Below, in pieces: positions 34,440 to 43,116 of a stretch of 64,000 bases of DNA; the stretch's first letter is position 1; each line of letters opens with the position of its first letter. The position numbers and the translations under genes were made by a program. The notes under the pieces were generated by a model that saw only the letters and a list, made by a program, of their open reading frames with translations, was not told the DNA's origin and did no database searches. This stretch comes from Glycomyces terrestris (GTDB lineage Bacteria > Actinomycetota > Actinomycetes > Mycobacteriales > Micromonosporaceae), in assembly GCF_003933745.1 (NCBI RefSeq), contig NZ_RSEB01000007.1, positions 62,001 through 126,000 on the forward strand, written 5' to 3'.

Positions 34440-35975
34440 TCAGGAGGGGGGCGGCACCGCGACTCCGTGGGCGCGGACCCGCCGGATGAGCGCCTCCTCG
34501 GAGAAGTGCCGGCGCACGTGCTCCAGGGCGCGGTCGCGCTGCTCGCGGTACGCCTGCGGGTCGGCGACGAGGGCCGACACCGTCGCGGCGACCTCCTCGG
34601 GCGCGCAGTAGACCGCCGCGGCGCCGAACGTCGGCTCGAAGACGCGGTCCATGACGACCGGGACGCCGGCGGCCATCGCCTCGAGCGGGGCGCGGCCGAA
34701 GGCCTCCTTGCCCTCCGAGGAGATGAAGTACACCAGGACGTCGATCTGCGACAGGAACGTGCGCGAGTCCATGGCGTTGAACTCGTACTCGACCCAGTTG
34801 TCCGGCAGGCCGCCCAGGATGCGCCGGGGGTGCTCGGCGCCGCCGAGGACGTGGATCTCGAACGGCGCGGTGTCCGGGTAGCACTGCGTCAGCGTCCGCG
34901 GGTCCTCGGGCCACTTCAGCTTGTGGTCGCGGGAGTGGCGGCCGATCCGGACCACGCCGTCCGCGGCGCGCGGCCCGTCGAGGGTCCAGCGGGCGGCGTC
35001 GATGCACTCGAACCAGGCGTCGGCCGCGAGCTTGAGGTCGGCGACCTCCTCGGCGTGGTGTTGGAGCAGCGTCTCGACCACCGTCGGCCCGGCGCCGTAC
35101 CAGGTGTGGTCGCCCAGCCAGTCGCTCAGGTTCGCCTCGACGGTCGCGATGTCCCAGGCCTGCTCGCTGGGGCCCTCGGGCCCGTAGAACTTGAAGGGCG
35201 TCTGGTTGGCGATGATCACCACGGCGTCGGCCGTGAGCGCCGGCCGGTGCTCCAGCGGTTTGAGGAGCACGGTCGGCAGTCGGACGACCGCCAGGGCGCA
35301 GTGCACCCGGTCGCGGGCGTCGATGCGGACGACGCGGTCGCCGTCGATGAGCGGTTCGATCTTGTCGCTGATCGGAGTCGAAGCGCCCCAGCGGAACACC
35401 GGGTGCTGGAGCAGGCCGACCCGCAGCCCCGCGTCCCGGTAGGCGAGGATCTCGGCGGCGTTCGCCGAGGTGTTGCCCCCCGGCAGGCCGAAGTGGGAGA
35501 CGATGACCACGTCGAACTCGAGGTCCCGGCCGTTGCCGGCGGTCTCGCGCTCCTCCCGGTGCCAGGCCAGCACCTCCTGGAGCAGGGCGATGCGCTCGTC
35601 CATGGGATGGGCGGTGTTCTTCGCGAGGCGGTCGGCCTCGGCCGCCGCGGTGTCCGGGAAGCCGCCGTAGAGCGCGTCGCGGACCTTGCGGGCCCGGTGC
35701 TCGAACGTGACGGCGCCCAGGCTCGGCGCGTCCTCCGCGAGGCCGCTGAGCACGGCCGCGGCCCGCTCGCGCGCCCGCATGTCGGCCGCGCCCCGGCGCA
35801 GCCGCGCCAGGTGGACGGCGGCGGCGGACGCGAGCACGGCGAGGACCGCGGCGGCGGCGCCGATCGCGGCGGCCGGCGGCAGGACCCACACGACCGCGGC
35901 CGCGACCACTGCCGCCGCGGCGGCGGTGATCGCCGTGCGGCGCTGCGAGGTGGCGGGCTGGTGGCGTCGGTTCAT
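34440..35975 (-). CDS. membrane-anchored GT-B glycosyltransferase (module 1, second)
   Basis: 511 residues from the ATG at 35975 (ATGA overlap). Two N-terminal hydrophobic stretches (about 13-53), then the locus-type GT-B domain: LPGGNTSANAAEILA, IGRHSRDHKLKWPE and the EX7E motif in KEAFGRAPLEAMAAG. The anchor-proximal region is followed by a helical segment common to the paralogues. Terminated by the 19-bp hairpin just downstream. Confidence 0.85.
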   Translation of the reverse strand: MNRRHQPATSQRRTAITAAAAAVVAAAVVWVLPPAAAIGAAAAVLAVLASAAAVHLARLRRGAADMRARERAAAVLSGLAEDAPSLGAVTFEHRARKVRDALYGGFPDTAAAEADRLAKNTAHPMDERIALLQEVLAWHREERETAGNGRDLEFDVVIVSHFGLPGGNTSANAAEILAYRDAGLRVGLLQHPVFRWGASTPISDKIEPLIDGDRVVRIDARDRVHCALAVVRLPTVLLKPLEHRPALTADAVVIIANQTPFKFYGPEGPSEQAWDIATVEANLSDWLGDHTWYGAGPTVVETLLQHHAEEVADLKLAADAWFECIDAARWTLDGPRAADGVVRIGRHSRDHKLKWPEDPRTLTQCYPDTAPFEIHVLGGAEHPRRILGGLPDNWVEYEFNAMDSRTFLSQIDVLVYFISSEGKEAFGRAPLEAMAAGVPVVMDRVFEPTFGAAAVYCAPEEVAATVSALVADPQAYREQRDRALEHVRRHFSEEALIRRVRAHGVAVPPPS

Positions 35976-37573
35976 GCGGAGGTCCTCGCAGTCGCGGGTT
36001 CGTCGAGGTCGGCGGCGGGCGCGATCGGCGCGTCGAAGACGGCGGGATCGACGTCGATGCCGTAGCCGGCCAGGCGCTGCATGAGCGCCTGGGGCGAGAA
36101 CCGCTCCCGGACCGTGCGGCGGCCGGCCTCGACCCGGGCCCGGTAGTACTCGGGGTCGTCCATCAGGCGGCGCACCTCGGCCTCGACCTCGTCGGGCCGG
36201 CAGTAGAACGCGCCCTCGCCGAAGAGCGGCTCGAAGCGGTCGGGCAGGATGCACGGCACCCCCGTCGCCATCGCCTCCAGCGGGGAGCGGCCGAACGCCT
36301 CCACGTACGCCTCGTCGGTGAAGTAGACGTACACGTCCAGCTCGCGCAGGAACTCGGACGCGTGCATCGACCCGAACGGATGGGACACCCAGTTGTCGGG
36401 GAGTGTGCCGATGATCCGCTGGACGGACTTGTGCCCGCCCATGACGTGGACCTCGATGTCGTCGCGCGCCGGGTACGCGGCCCGCATCTGGTCGGCCGCG
36501 TTGGGCCACTTGGTGATGTGGTCGCGGCTGTGCCGCCCGATGCGGATCGGCCGGTCCCCTCGCTCGGGCAGGTCGTCGCCGCGGTCCCAGCGGCGCATGT
36601 CGATCGTGTTGTACCAGGGCGCCGCGGCGACGTCGACGTGCGCGAGCTCCTCGGCGTGGTACCGGTCCAGGATGCCGAGCACGACCGGGCTGATGCCGTA
36701 CCAGGTGTGGTCGCCGACCCACTCGGTGAGGTTCCGATGCACGTCGGCGATGCTCCAGGAGCGCCCGTAGCCGCCCGTGACGCCGTACTCCTCGTGCGGG
36801 GTCTGGTTGATGACGAGGATCGCGCGGTCGGCGCTGATCTGCGGCAGGTCGTCCATGAGCCGGATCATGGTGTTCGGGAGCCGGACGATCATGAGCCTGC
36901 ACCGAGCCGTGTCCGCGGGCGTCAGCCGCACGACCTGCTCGTCGTCGACGAGCGCCTCGAGCTTCGGGTTGATCGGCCGGATGATGTTCCAGTTCCAGAC
37001 CGGGTGGTGCAGCAGGCCCACGCGGAGCCCGGCCTCGCGGAACGCCAGGATCTCCGCCTCGTTCGACGAGGTGGTCCCGCCCGGCAGGTTCATGTTCGAC
37101 ACGATCACGACGTCGAAGTCGAGGTCGCGCGGCTCGCGCCGGTCCCGGCGCTCCTGCGCGTGCCATTCGCACAGGGCGCGCAGCACCTTGAGCCGGTAGC
37201 GCGGGTCCTCCTTCTTCGTCCTCGCCGTCTGGTACAGCACCGGCAGGGCCGCCTCGGACCAGCCGTTGTGCAGGCGCCCCGTCCACCGCACGTACGCCTT
37301 CTGCTTGCGGTCGGAGATCGGGCCCGAGAACTTCGGAGCCGCGGGGGCCGCCGGCGAGGGGTGGAGCGCCAGCTCCCGCGAGCGCGCCGCGGCGGCCCGC
37401 AGCCCGGAGACGGCGAGCACCGACGCGAAGACGACCACCCCGAGCAGCAGCGCCGCATAGGCCCGGCCGGGCTCCGGCGCGAACGCGGCCGCGAGCGGCA
37501 GGGCGGGCAGCAGCGCGAGCAGCGCCCAGGGCCAGCGCTTGCGCAGCCTCCTGGCGATTGACCGGAGTTTCAT
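35972..37573 (-). CDS. membrane-anchored GT-B glycosyltransferase (module 1, first)
   Basis: 533 residues from the ATG at 37573 (AAGGA 11 nt upstream), giving MKLRSIARRLRKRWPW followed by two hydrophobic helices, as in the paralogues. An ATG at 37615 is in frame and would add 14 residues but has no ribosome site. GT-B domain with LPGGTTSSNEAEILA, IGRHSRDHITKWPN and the EX7E motif in VEAFGRSPLEAMATG. Coupled to the following GT-B gene by ATGA. Predicted surface-glycan transferase of unknown specificity. Confidence 0.84.
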   Translation of the reverse strand: MKLRSIARRLRKRWPWALLALLPALPLAAAFAPEPGRAYAALLLGVVVFASVLAVSGLRAAAARSRELALHPSPAAPAAPKFSGPISDRKQKAYVRWTGRLHNGWSEAALPVLYQTARTKKEDPRYRLKVLRALCEWHAQERRDRREPRDLDFDVVIVSNMNLPGGTTSSNEAEILAFREAGLRVGLLHHPVWNWNIIRPINPKLEALVDDEQVVRLTPADTARCRLMIVRLPNTMIRLMDDLPQISADRAILVINQTPHEEYGVTGGYGRSWSIADVHRNLTEWVGDHTWYGISPVVLGILDRYHAEELAHVDVAAAPWYNTIDMRRWDRGDDLPERGDRPIRIGRHSRDHITKWPNAADQMRAAYPARDDIEVHVMGGHKSVQRIIGTLPDNWVSHPFGSMHASEFLRELDVYVYFTDEAYVEAFGRSPLEAMATGVPCILPDRFEPLFGEGAFYCRPDEVEAEVRRLMDDPEYYRARVEAGRRTVRERFSPQALMQRLAGYGIDVDPAVFDAPIAPAADLDEPATARTSA

Positions 37574-37621
37574 GGAGGGACGGGTCCTTCTGGTTGTGTG
37601 CAGGGTGGTCGACATGGGGCG

Positions 37622-39574
37622 CTAGCGCTGGTGCAGGCGCCGCGAGAGCTGGCGGCTCAGGCCGAGCCCGGCCACCGCGGCCGCCGCGGCGGCGCCGCCG
37701 GCCAGCACCCAGAGGGGCTCGGGGCCGGTCCAGACGGACGCGAGGGCGGCGGCGCCGGCGGCGGGGACGCCGAGGCCGACGAGGAGCCGGTCGCGGCGCC
37801 GCAGCAGGGGCCGGACGGCGGGCGCCGGGGGTCTGCGCCGCTCGGCCCGCGGCTCCTCGCCGGGTTCGACCACGCGGACGTCGGCGCCGTCGATCTCCGG
37901 GTGCTCGAAGCGGAGCAGCTCCAGGTATTCGGGGGTGGGCGCGACGAGGGAGGGGGCGACGCCGGGCCGGATGTCGGTGAAGCAGAGCCCGTGCTCGGCG
38001 GCGATCTTGAGGACGTACTCGGGGATGAGCGCGCGCCTGCCGTTCACGTCGAGCCATTCGGGGCAGTGGGCGAGCGCGACGCGCTCGCCGTTCGCCGCGG
38101 CCTCGACCGCCTCGTCGAGCATCGCCGAGCGGGTCCGGCCCGCCAGCCGCCAGTCCGCGGCGTAGACGCGGTCGTACGTGAAGGTCGCCTCGGCGCCGGG
38201 CAGCGTGAGCGAGACGCTGAGCGGGAACGGCCGCCGCACCGGGAGCGAGTCGAGGAAGGCGGGTTCGGCCTTGGCCTTGATCTGCCGGTGCCAGTGCATG
38301 AAGGCGGAGTGGTACGCGAACCGGCCGGCGCTCATCCAGGCGCGGGAGATCTCACCGGCGGAGAGGGTCTCGCCTTCGCGGCGCATGATCGTCATCGGCC
38401 GGGTGGTGACGCGGGTCCAGCTCCGCGGCCCGAACCGGCTGCGGATCCGCCGGATGAACTCGGAGTCGCCGTTCTTGCGCACCTCGTCGTAGAACCCGAT
38501 GTGCTCCCGGATCGGCTCGGTGCGGAACATGACCAGGGTCGAGCGGGCGGCGATGACGTCGACCTGGGGGTCGACGACCGGCCGCAGGTCGGTGGTGGTC
38601 GACAGCGCGCAGGACTCGACGGCGACGAGCCGCGGGTCCTTGAGCATCGGCCGGACCTGGCGCTCGAGCCGGCGCGGGTGGGCCCAGTCGTCGGAGTCGA
38701 GCCCGGTGATGAAGGCGCCGTTCGCCGCGGTGATGGCCCGGTTGCGGGCCTTGTAGGTGCCGCCGTTCTCGGGCTGCACGAGCACGGTGACCCGGGGGTC
38801 GATCTCGCCGACCTCGCGGAGGACGTCGGCGTACTCGGGACCGGAGGCGTCGTCGACGACGAAGAGCTCCCAGCGCTTCCAGGACTGCGCCTGGATGGAC
38901 CGCACCGCGGTCAGCAGGGCCGGTCCCGGCTGGAAGCAGGTCATGACGACCGAGATGAGCGGGCCGTTCTTCCACCCGGCCTTGGCGGTGGTGGTGAGGT
39001 TGTCGATCGTGGCCCGCGCCGGGTCGGCCGGGAGCCGGAGGTCCTCCCAGCCCGAGAGGGCCTGGAGCTCGCGTTCGAGCCGGGCGTTGCCGCCGCCGTT
39101 CGCGGGGTGGGCGGCCAGGCTCGCGATCGCCCCGCGCAGGGCCGGCGTGCAGTCCCGGTAGGCGCCCAGGAGGCGCCGCGTCTTGGCGGCGTCCCCGCTC
39201 AGATGGGCGGCGATGACGTGGAGGTCCTGGTGGGCCGGGTCGAGGCCGCCGCCGAGCCGCCGGTGCGCGAGGTCGAACAGGGCGGTGCCGCGGCGCACGT
39301 CCTCGGGTCCGCGCGGCTGGAGCACGAGCCCGGCGGCGAGCGCGCAGAGCGCCTCGAGGTTCAGCGGGACGCGCGACAGCTGCGGGAAGCGGTCGACGGA
39401 ACGCCAGAAGACATCGGGATCAGTGGGATATGCGAGATATGCCAGGACTGAAAGCGACAATTTGGAACGGTGGAATTGCCCCCATTCGAAAATGGCTCCG
39501 ACACCGTCGGCACTGGAGGTTTCCAGGACGCGCTCGATGAGGGCTCGCGATGCAGGGGGGTTCGGAGTGGGCAT
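37622..39574 (-). CDS. GT2 family glycosyltransferase, membrane-anchored (module 1)
   Basis: 650 residues. Helical N-terminal region, then the GT-A domain: ISVVMTCFQPG, VDDASGPEY and GLDSDDWAHPRR; hydrophobic segments at about 600-640 and a basic tail. The third GT2 paralogue of the locus. The start ATG at 39574 is 43 bp from a TAGGAT hexamer (39617-39622) preceded by TTCACA with a 16-bp spacer, the best promoter in the locus. Heads module 1 (GT2-GTB-GTB). Confidence 0.87.
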   Translation of the reverse strand: MPTPNPPASRALIERVLETSSADGVGAIFEWGQFHRSKLSLSVLAYLAYPTDPDVFWRSVDRFPQLSRVPLNLEALCALAAGLVLQPRGPEDVRRGTALFDLAHRRLGGGLDPAHQDLHVIAAHLSGDAAKTRRLLGAYRDCTPALRGAIASLAAHPANGGGNARLERELQALSGWEDLRLPADPARATIDNLTTTAKAGWKNGPLISVVMTCFQPGPALLTAVRSIQAQSWKRWELFVVDDASGPEYADVLREVGEIDPRVTVLVQPENGGTYKARNRAITAANGAFITGLDSDDWAHPRRLERQVRPMLKDPRLVAVESCALSTTTDLRPVVDPQVDVIAARSTLVMFRTEPIREHIGFYDEVRKNGDSEFIRRIRSRFGPRSWTRVTTRPMTIMRREGETLSAGEISRAWMSAGRFAYHSAFMHWHRQIKAKAEPAFLDSLPVRRPFPLSVSLTLPGAEATFTYDRVYAADWRLAGRTRSAMLDEAVEAAANGERVALAHCPEWLDVNGRRALIPEYVLKIAAEHGLCFTDIRPGVAPSLVAPTPEYLELLRFEHPEIDGADVRVVEPGEEPRAERRRPPAPAVRPLLRRRDRLLVGLGVPAAGAAALASVWTGPEPLWVLAGGAAAAAAVAGLGLSRQLSRRLHQR

Positions 39575-39616
39575 GGAGTACCGTTCGGATTCTCTGGCTG
39601 GGGAGGATTGCGAACC

Positions 39617-39622
39617 ATCCTA
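39617..39622 (-). promoter_or_regulatory. promoter of GT module 1 (TTCACA-16-TAGGAT)
   Basis: On the minus strand TTCACA (one mismatch to TTGACA) and TAGGAT are 16 bp apart. The spacer contains the inverted repeat ACATCG/CGATGT, which could be an operator. Confidence 0.5.
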
Positions 39623-39680
39623 ACATCGGGTTCTCCGATGTGAACTCTCCGAAGGGCCGGGGGAGACCCGCTCGACCAGG

Positions 39681-40766
39681 TCAGAACTCGGGTTTCGGCT
39701 CGCGGCTGAGCACGATCGTGCCGTGGTCGTGGGGCAGGGAGCGGAGGCTCCAGCCCTCGAACCGCTCCGCCCAGCGCTCGCCGATCCGGTGCTCGTCGTC
39801 GCGGCGGGTGTCGTCGAGCACCACCACGGCGTCCTCCGCGAGCCGGTCGACGAGCACCGGCAGCGCGGGGTAGCGCGCCTGCGGGCCCGTCGTGCCGGGC
39901 GGGCCGTCGACCAGCAGGAGGTCGATCGGCGCGGCGGGGAGGACCGCCGGGTCGTACCAGCGCCAGGGCGCGCCTTCGACCTCCACGTCGGTCAGCGGGG
40001 CGTCGAGGACGGTCGCCCACTGGTCGAGGCCGCGCTCCTTGAGCATGGCCCGGGTGGCCTCGGCGAAGCGGGGGTCGTGCTCGAGCGCGTGCACGTGGCC
40101 GCGTCCGACGGACTTGAGCGCGTATGCGAGGACGACCGTGGTCGAGCCCGAGCCGCATTCGAGGACGCGCGTCCGCCCGTCCTCGACGACCCGGCGGTAG
40201 AGGTACCGGGCCAGGTCCGGGCCGGCCGCCCAGCCGTGGAGCGGCGGGAGCGCCCGGTCCGGCTCGATGTCCCGGTACAGGGCGGTGAGGTCTTCGATCT
40301 CGGCGTAGACCATCCGGTTCCACTCGCGCACCAGGCGGCGGGTCTTCGCGGGGAAGGAGGCGACGCCGTCGCGGACGTCGTCGAGGACCGCCGCGATCTC
40401 GGCGGTGCGGTCGCCCTCCAGGGCGAGGCGCCGGGTCTCGCCCGGGACGAGGTCGATCCGCTCCCCGAGCGCGCCGACGCGCTCGCCGAGGCGCCGCAGC
40501 GACTTCTCGTGCGACCGGTGCTGCCGGTCGAGCCCCTGCGAGAGCGACGCGACCTGTTCGGCGAGCCGCGCGAGGTCGGCGTCGCGGCGGGTCTGCCGCG
40601 CCTCGGCCCGGCGCGCCTGCCGCCACAGGACGGCGGCCGCGCCGCACAGCGACGTCGAGAGCAGCGCGTACGCGGCGAGTGCGGGCCCGCCGAGGGCGTA
40701 GCCGCCGGCCGCCGCGGCTGCGGCCGCGGCGGCCCCGATTGCGATCGTGCGGATGCGGGGGGTCAT
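39681..40766 (-). CDS. membrane-anchored class I methyltransferase-like protein
   Basis: 361 residues from the ATG at 40766 (GTGAGG 8 nt upstream; the ATG at 40772 is too close to it). Two Ala/Gly-rich hydrophobic segments (about 6-47), then a charged, probably coiled-coil stretch (about 50-130) and a C-terminal Rossmann domain with VLECGSGSTTV (SAM motif I), HALEHDPRFAEATR and DLLLVDGPPG. It resembles O-methyltransferases of the class_24 type found in polysaccharide loci. It may cap or tailor the glycan made by the adjacent glycosyltransferases. Acceptor unknown. Confidence 0.75.
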   Translation of the reverse strand: MTPRIRTIAIGAAAAAAAAAGGYALGGPALAAYALLSTSLCGAAAVLWRQARRAEARQTRRDADLARLAEQVASLSQGLDRQHRSHEKSLRRLGERVGALGERIDLVPGETRRLALEGDRTAEIAAVLDDVRDGVASFPAKTRRLVREWNRMVYAEIEDLTALYRDIEPDRALPPLHGWAAGPDLARYLYRRVVEDGRTRVLECGSGSTTVVLAYALKSVGRGHVHALEHDPRFAEATRAMLKERGLDQWATVLDAPLTDVEVEGAPWRWYDPAVLPAAPIDLLLVDGPPGTTGPQARYPALPVLVDRLAEDAVVVLDDTRRDDEHRIGERWAERFEGWSLRSLPHDHGTIVLSREPKPEF

Positions 40767-40885
40767 GGCCATCGCCTCACTCGTGCCCCGGGGTGGGCGG
40801 TCGGGTCGGGGGTCTTCGGCCGGTCCCGGGCGGCGGCGGGGTGTCCGATGGGGATCGGCGACGCCGCTCACGTGCCGGCGTGCCG

Positions 40886-40891
40886 ATCCTA
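40886..40891 (-). promoter_or_regulatory. -10 candidate TAGGAT for the methyltransferase-like gene
   Basis: TAGGAT on the minus strand, 120 bp before the ATG at 40766, with a second TAGGA 11 bp further upstream. It lies just after the end of the DUF6270 gene. No clear -35. Confidence 0.35.
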
Positions 40892-40899
40892 ACGGAGTC

Positions 40900-41640
40900 C
40901 TAGTGCCCGACTCCCGCCACCGGGCGGACCGCCGCCCGGATCTGGGCGGCGAGGTGGTCGTGGTATTCGGGGATGAAGTGGAAGGGCTCGTGGCCCCAGC
41001 GGTTGTGCGGGTCGGGGACGCGGAGCTCGGCCGGCATGGAGATGACGGTGGCGCGCGGGCCGAGGGCGGCGATGAGGTGGTCGTAGGCCGGCGCGAGCCA
41101 GGCGTTGTGGCGCATGGACTCGTCGATGCGGCGCACCGGGGAGCCGTCGGCCTCGTGGGTGGCCCAGAAGGTGCGGTGGACGATCACCTGGTGGTCGGGG
41201 CGCAGCAGGGCCGCGAAGCGGCGGCAGGCGTCGGCGAAGGGCCCGTCGGGGCGCAGGTCGGTGTCCTCGGGGACCTTGCGGTGCCCGGGGCGGCCGAGGA
41301 AGTCCTGCTTGTAGGACTTGGTGGCGGTGACGATGCCGTGTCCGGTGTGGACCATCGGGAGGCGCTCGTCGCCGAGGTCGATCACGATCGGGTGGTTGAG
41401 CCGGGGGAGCGTCTGCGCCGCGGTCTTGCGGTGCTCGTTGAGGATCACCTGCCGGTTGAAGACGTTGTCGGTGGTGATCTCGGCCGGGTCGATCGGGGAG
41501 GGCGTGGAGACCACGCTCTGGAGGCGCGTGCGCGAGAAGTACTTGATCGGCCTGGGGAGCGGCGCGCGGCCGACGTCGGCGGCGTCGCGGGTCACGCAGG
41601 TGCCCAGGATGGAGTAGCGCAAGGTGTCGTCGGGGGTCAT
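40900..41640 (-). CDS. DUF6270 domain protein (SGNH-like, polysaccharide-locus associated)
   Basis: 246 residues, covering a full DUF6270-like domain: YSILGTCVTRDAA at the N terminus, SRTRLQSVVS, DNVFNRQVIL, IDLGDERLPM, then a C-terminal EPFHFIPEYHDHLA. The GTCVTR turn near the start and the late H-x-x-P-E-Y-H recall the Ser and His blocks of SGNH hydrolases, but this is inference. Proteins of this type occur in actinobacterial glycan clusters. Start ATG at 41640; TAGGGT 57 bp upstream may be its -10. Confidence 0.7.
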   Translation of the reverse strand: MTPDDTLRYSILGTCVTRDAADVGRAPLPRPIKYFSRTRLQSVVSTPSPIDPAEITTDNVFNRQVILNEHRKTAAQTLPRLNHPIVIDLGDERLPMVHTGHGIVTATKSYKQDFLGRPGHRKVPEDTDLRPDGPFADACRRFAALLRPDHQVIVHRTFWATHEADGSPVRRIDESMRHNAWLAPAYDHLIAALGPRATVISMPAELRVPDPHNRWGHEPFHFIPEYHDHLAAQIRAAVRPVAGVGH

Positions 41641-41696
41641 GGTCAGTCGCTTCCTGCCGTTGACTTTCCGAGGGTTTTTCGGTTATGACCGGATCG

Positions 41697-41702
41697 ACCC
41701 TA
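41697..41702 (-). promoter_or_regulatory. -10 candidate TAGGGT for the DUF6270 gene
   Basis: TAGGGT on the minus strand, 57 bp from the ATG at 41640; a close relative of the TAGGAT hexamers before the GT modules. Confidence 0.3.
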
Positions 41703-41751
41703 GCAGAGGCGGACCCTCCCGAACCGGGGCGATCCCGGCGGGAACGCGAAT

Positions 41752-41773
41752 GGGCGCGGCCGGAGCCGCGCCC
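41752..41773 (-). terminator. 9-bp hairpin after glnII
   Basis: GGGCGCGGC (41752-41760) pairs with 41765-41773 around CGGA, 26 bp past the glnII stop on the minus strand. Confidence 0.65.
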
Positions 41774-41798
41774 TCTCGTCCCGTTCCGGGGAGTCCGG

Positions 41799-42812
41799 TC
41801 AGACCAGGCCCTTCTTCTCCAGGGCCGAGCAGACCGTGTCGACGATCTTGCCGGTCACGAGGTAGGGGTCCATGTTCGCGTTCGGGCGGCGGTCCTCGAG
41901 GTAGCCCTTCTTGTCCTTCTCGACCTGCCACGGGATGCGGATCGAGGCGCCGCGGTTGGAGACGCCGTAGGAGAACTGCGAGTAGTGGGCGGTCTCGTGG
42001 GCGCCGGTGAGGCGGTCCGCGATGCCGTCGCCGTAGACGGCGATGTGCTCGGCGGCCTTCTCGCCGAGGGCCTCGCACGCGGCGATGATGGGCTCGTAGT
42101 CCTCGCGCATCGCCTTGGTGGAGAAGTTGGTGTGGCAGCCGGCGCCGTTCCAGTCGCCCTTGGCGGGCTTGGGGTCGATCGTCGCGGAGACGCCGAACTC
42201 CTCGGCGGTGCGGTACAGCAGCCAGCGGGCGATCCACAGCGAGTCGGAGACCTCGAGGGCGGTCGCGGGGCCGACCTGGAACTCCCACTGGCCCGGCATG
42301 ACCTCGGCGTTGATGCCGGAGATCGGCAGGCCGGCGGCGAGGCAGTTGTCGAGGTGCTTCTCGACGATCTCGCGGCCGAAGATCTCGTCGGCGCCGACGC
42401 CGCAGTAGTAGCCGCCCTGCGGGGCCGGGTAGCCGCCCTCGGGGAAGCCGAGCGGGCGGGAGCCGACCATGAAGGTGTACTCCTGCTCGATGCCGAACCA
42501 GGACTCCTGCGCGGCGTACTTCTCGGCCGTGGCGGCCGTGGCGGCGCGGGTGTTCGACGGGTGCGGGGTGAGGTCGATGTCGAGGACCTCGCACAGGACC
42601 AGGATGTGGTCGCCGCCGCGGATCGGGTCCGGCACGACCTTGACCGGGTTCAGCACGCAGTCCGAGGTGTGGCCCTCGGCCTGGTTGGTGCTGGAGCCGT
42701 CGAAGCCCCAGATCGGCGGCTCTTCGCCGGCTCCGAGGATCTTGGTCTTGGAACGCAGCTTGGCCGTCGGCTCGGTGCCGTCGATCCAGATGTACTCGGC
42801 TTTGATCGCCAT
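41799..42812 (-). CDS. glnII: glutamine synthetase type II (eukaryote-like)
   Basis: 337 residues from the ATG at 42812 (MAIKAEYIWIDG, the usual GSII start); an in-frame ATG at 42833 would add seven residues without homology. It makes glutamine from glutamate, ammonia and ATP. GSII hallmarks: WGFDGSSTNQAEG, ESWFGIEQEYTF, NAEVMPGQWEFQVGP, GAGCHTNFSTK and the C-terminal ASIRIPW and RRPNANMDPYLV. The length, near 340, is typical of GSII and much shorter than GlnA type I. Such a second synthetase is known from Streptomyces, Frankia and rhizobia. An imperfect inverted repeat at 42941-42957 is the only upstream regulatory candidate. Confidence 0.96.
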   Translation of the reverse strand: MAIKAEYIWIDGTEPTAKLRSKTKILGAGEEPPIWGFDGSSTNQAEGHTSDCVLNPVKVVPDPIRGGDHILVLCEVLDIDLTPHPSNTRAATAATAEKYAAQESWFGIEQEYTFMVGSRPLGFPEGGYPAPQGGYYCGVGADEIFGREIVEKHLDNCLAAGLPISGINAEVMPGQWEFQVGPATALEVSDSLWIARWLLYRTAEEFGVSATIDPKPAKGDWNGAGCHTNFSTKAMREDYEPIIAACEALGEKAAEHIAVYGDGIADRLTGAHETAHYSQFSYGVSNRGASIRIPWQVEKDKKGYLEDRRPNANMDPYLVTGKIVDTVCSALEKKGLV

Positions 42813-42940
42813 CAGGTAGGAGCCCTTCTTCATAAGCGGTCCAGCTCAGGGCCTCCGACCGGAACGGAGGTGGTGCGCGGTCGAGCCTCGGGCTGTGCTG
42901 CCACGCTCCCAAACAGCAATTTCCCGTTCGTTGATCACTT

Positions 42941-42957
42941 GTAAACAGTGTGTTAAC
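42941..42957 (-). promoter_or_regulatory. imperfect inverted repeat between glnII and a divergent gene
   Basis: GTAAAC-AGTGT-GTTAAC, in an AT-rich patch about 130 bp upstream of glnII and 160 bp upstream of the divergent secreted-protein gene. It recalls nitrogen-regulator sites but does not match the GlnR box well. Confidence 0.25.
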
Positions 42958-43116
42958 CGGTGCTGTGCGTGAGCAGCGAGGGGCTGTGAGTCCCTCTCGC
43001 CCTATTTCGAGGCAGAAAATATGCTTCACCCCGTATCCCCGGTTGGTCCGGTCTCGTTCTTACCAGTGCGAGCGGCGAGGCCGCTCGCGCTCAGGTTCAG
43101 GACGACGGGGGAGACG

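Noticed and set aside
42941-42957. GlnR box for glnII
   Set aside because: The inverted repeat departs from GTnAC-n6-GaAAC in both half-sites; listed only as a weak generic site.
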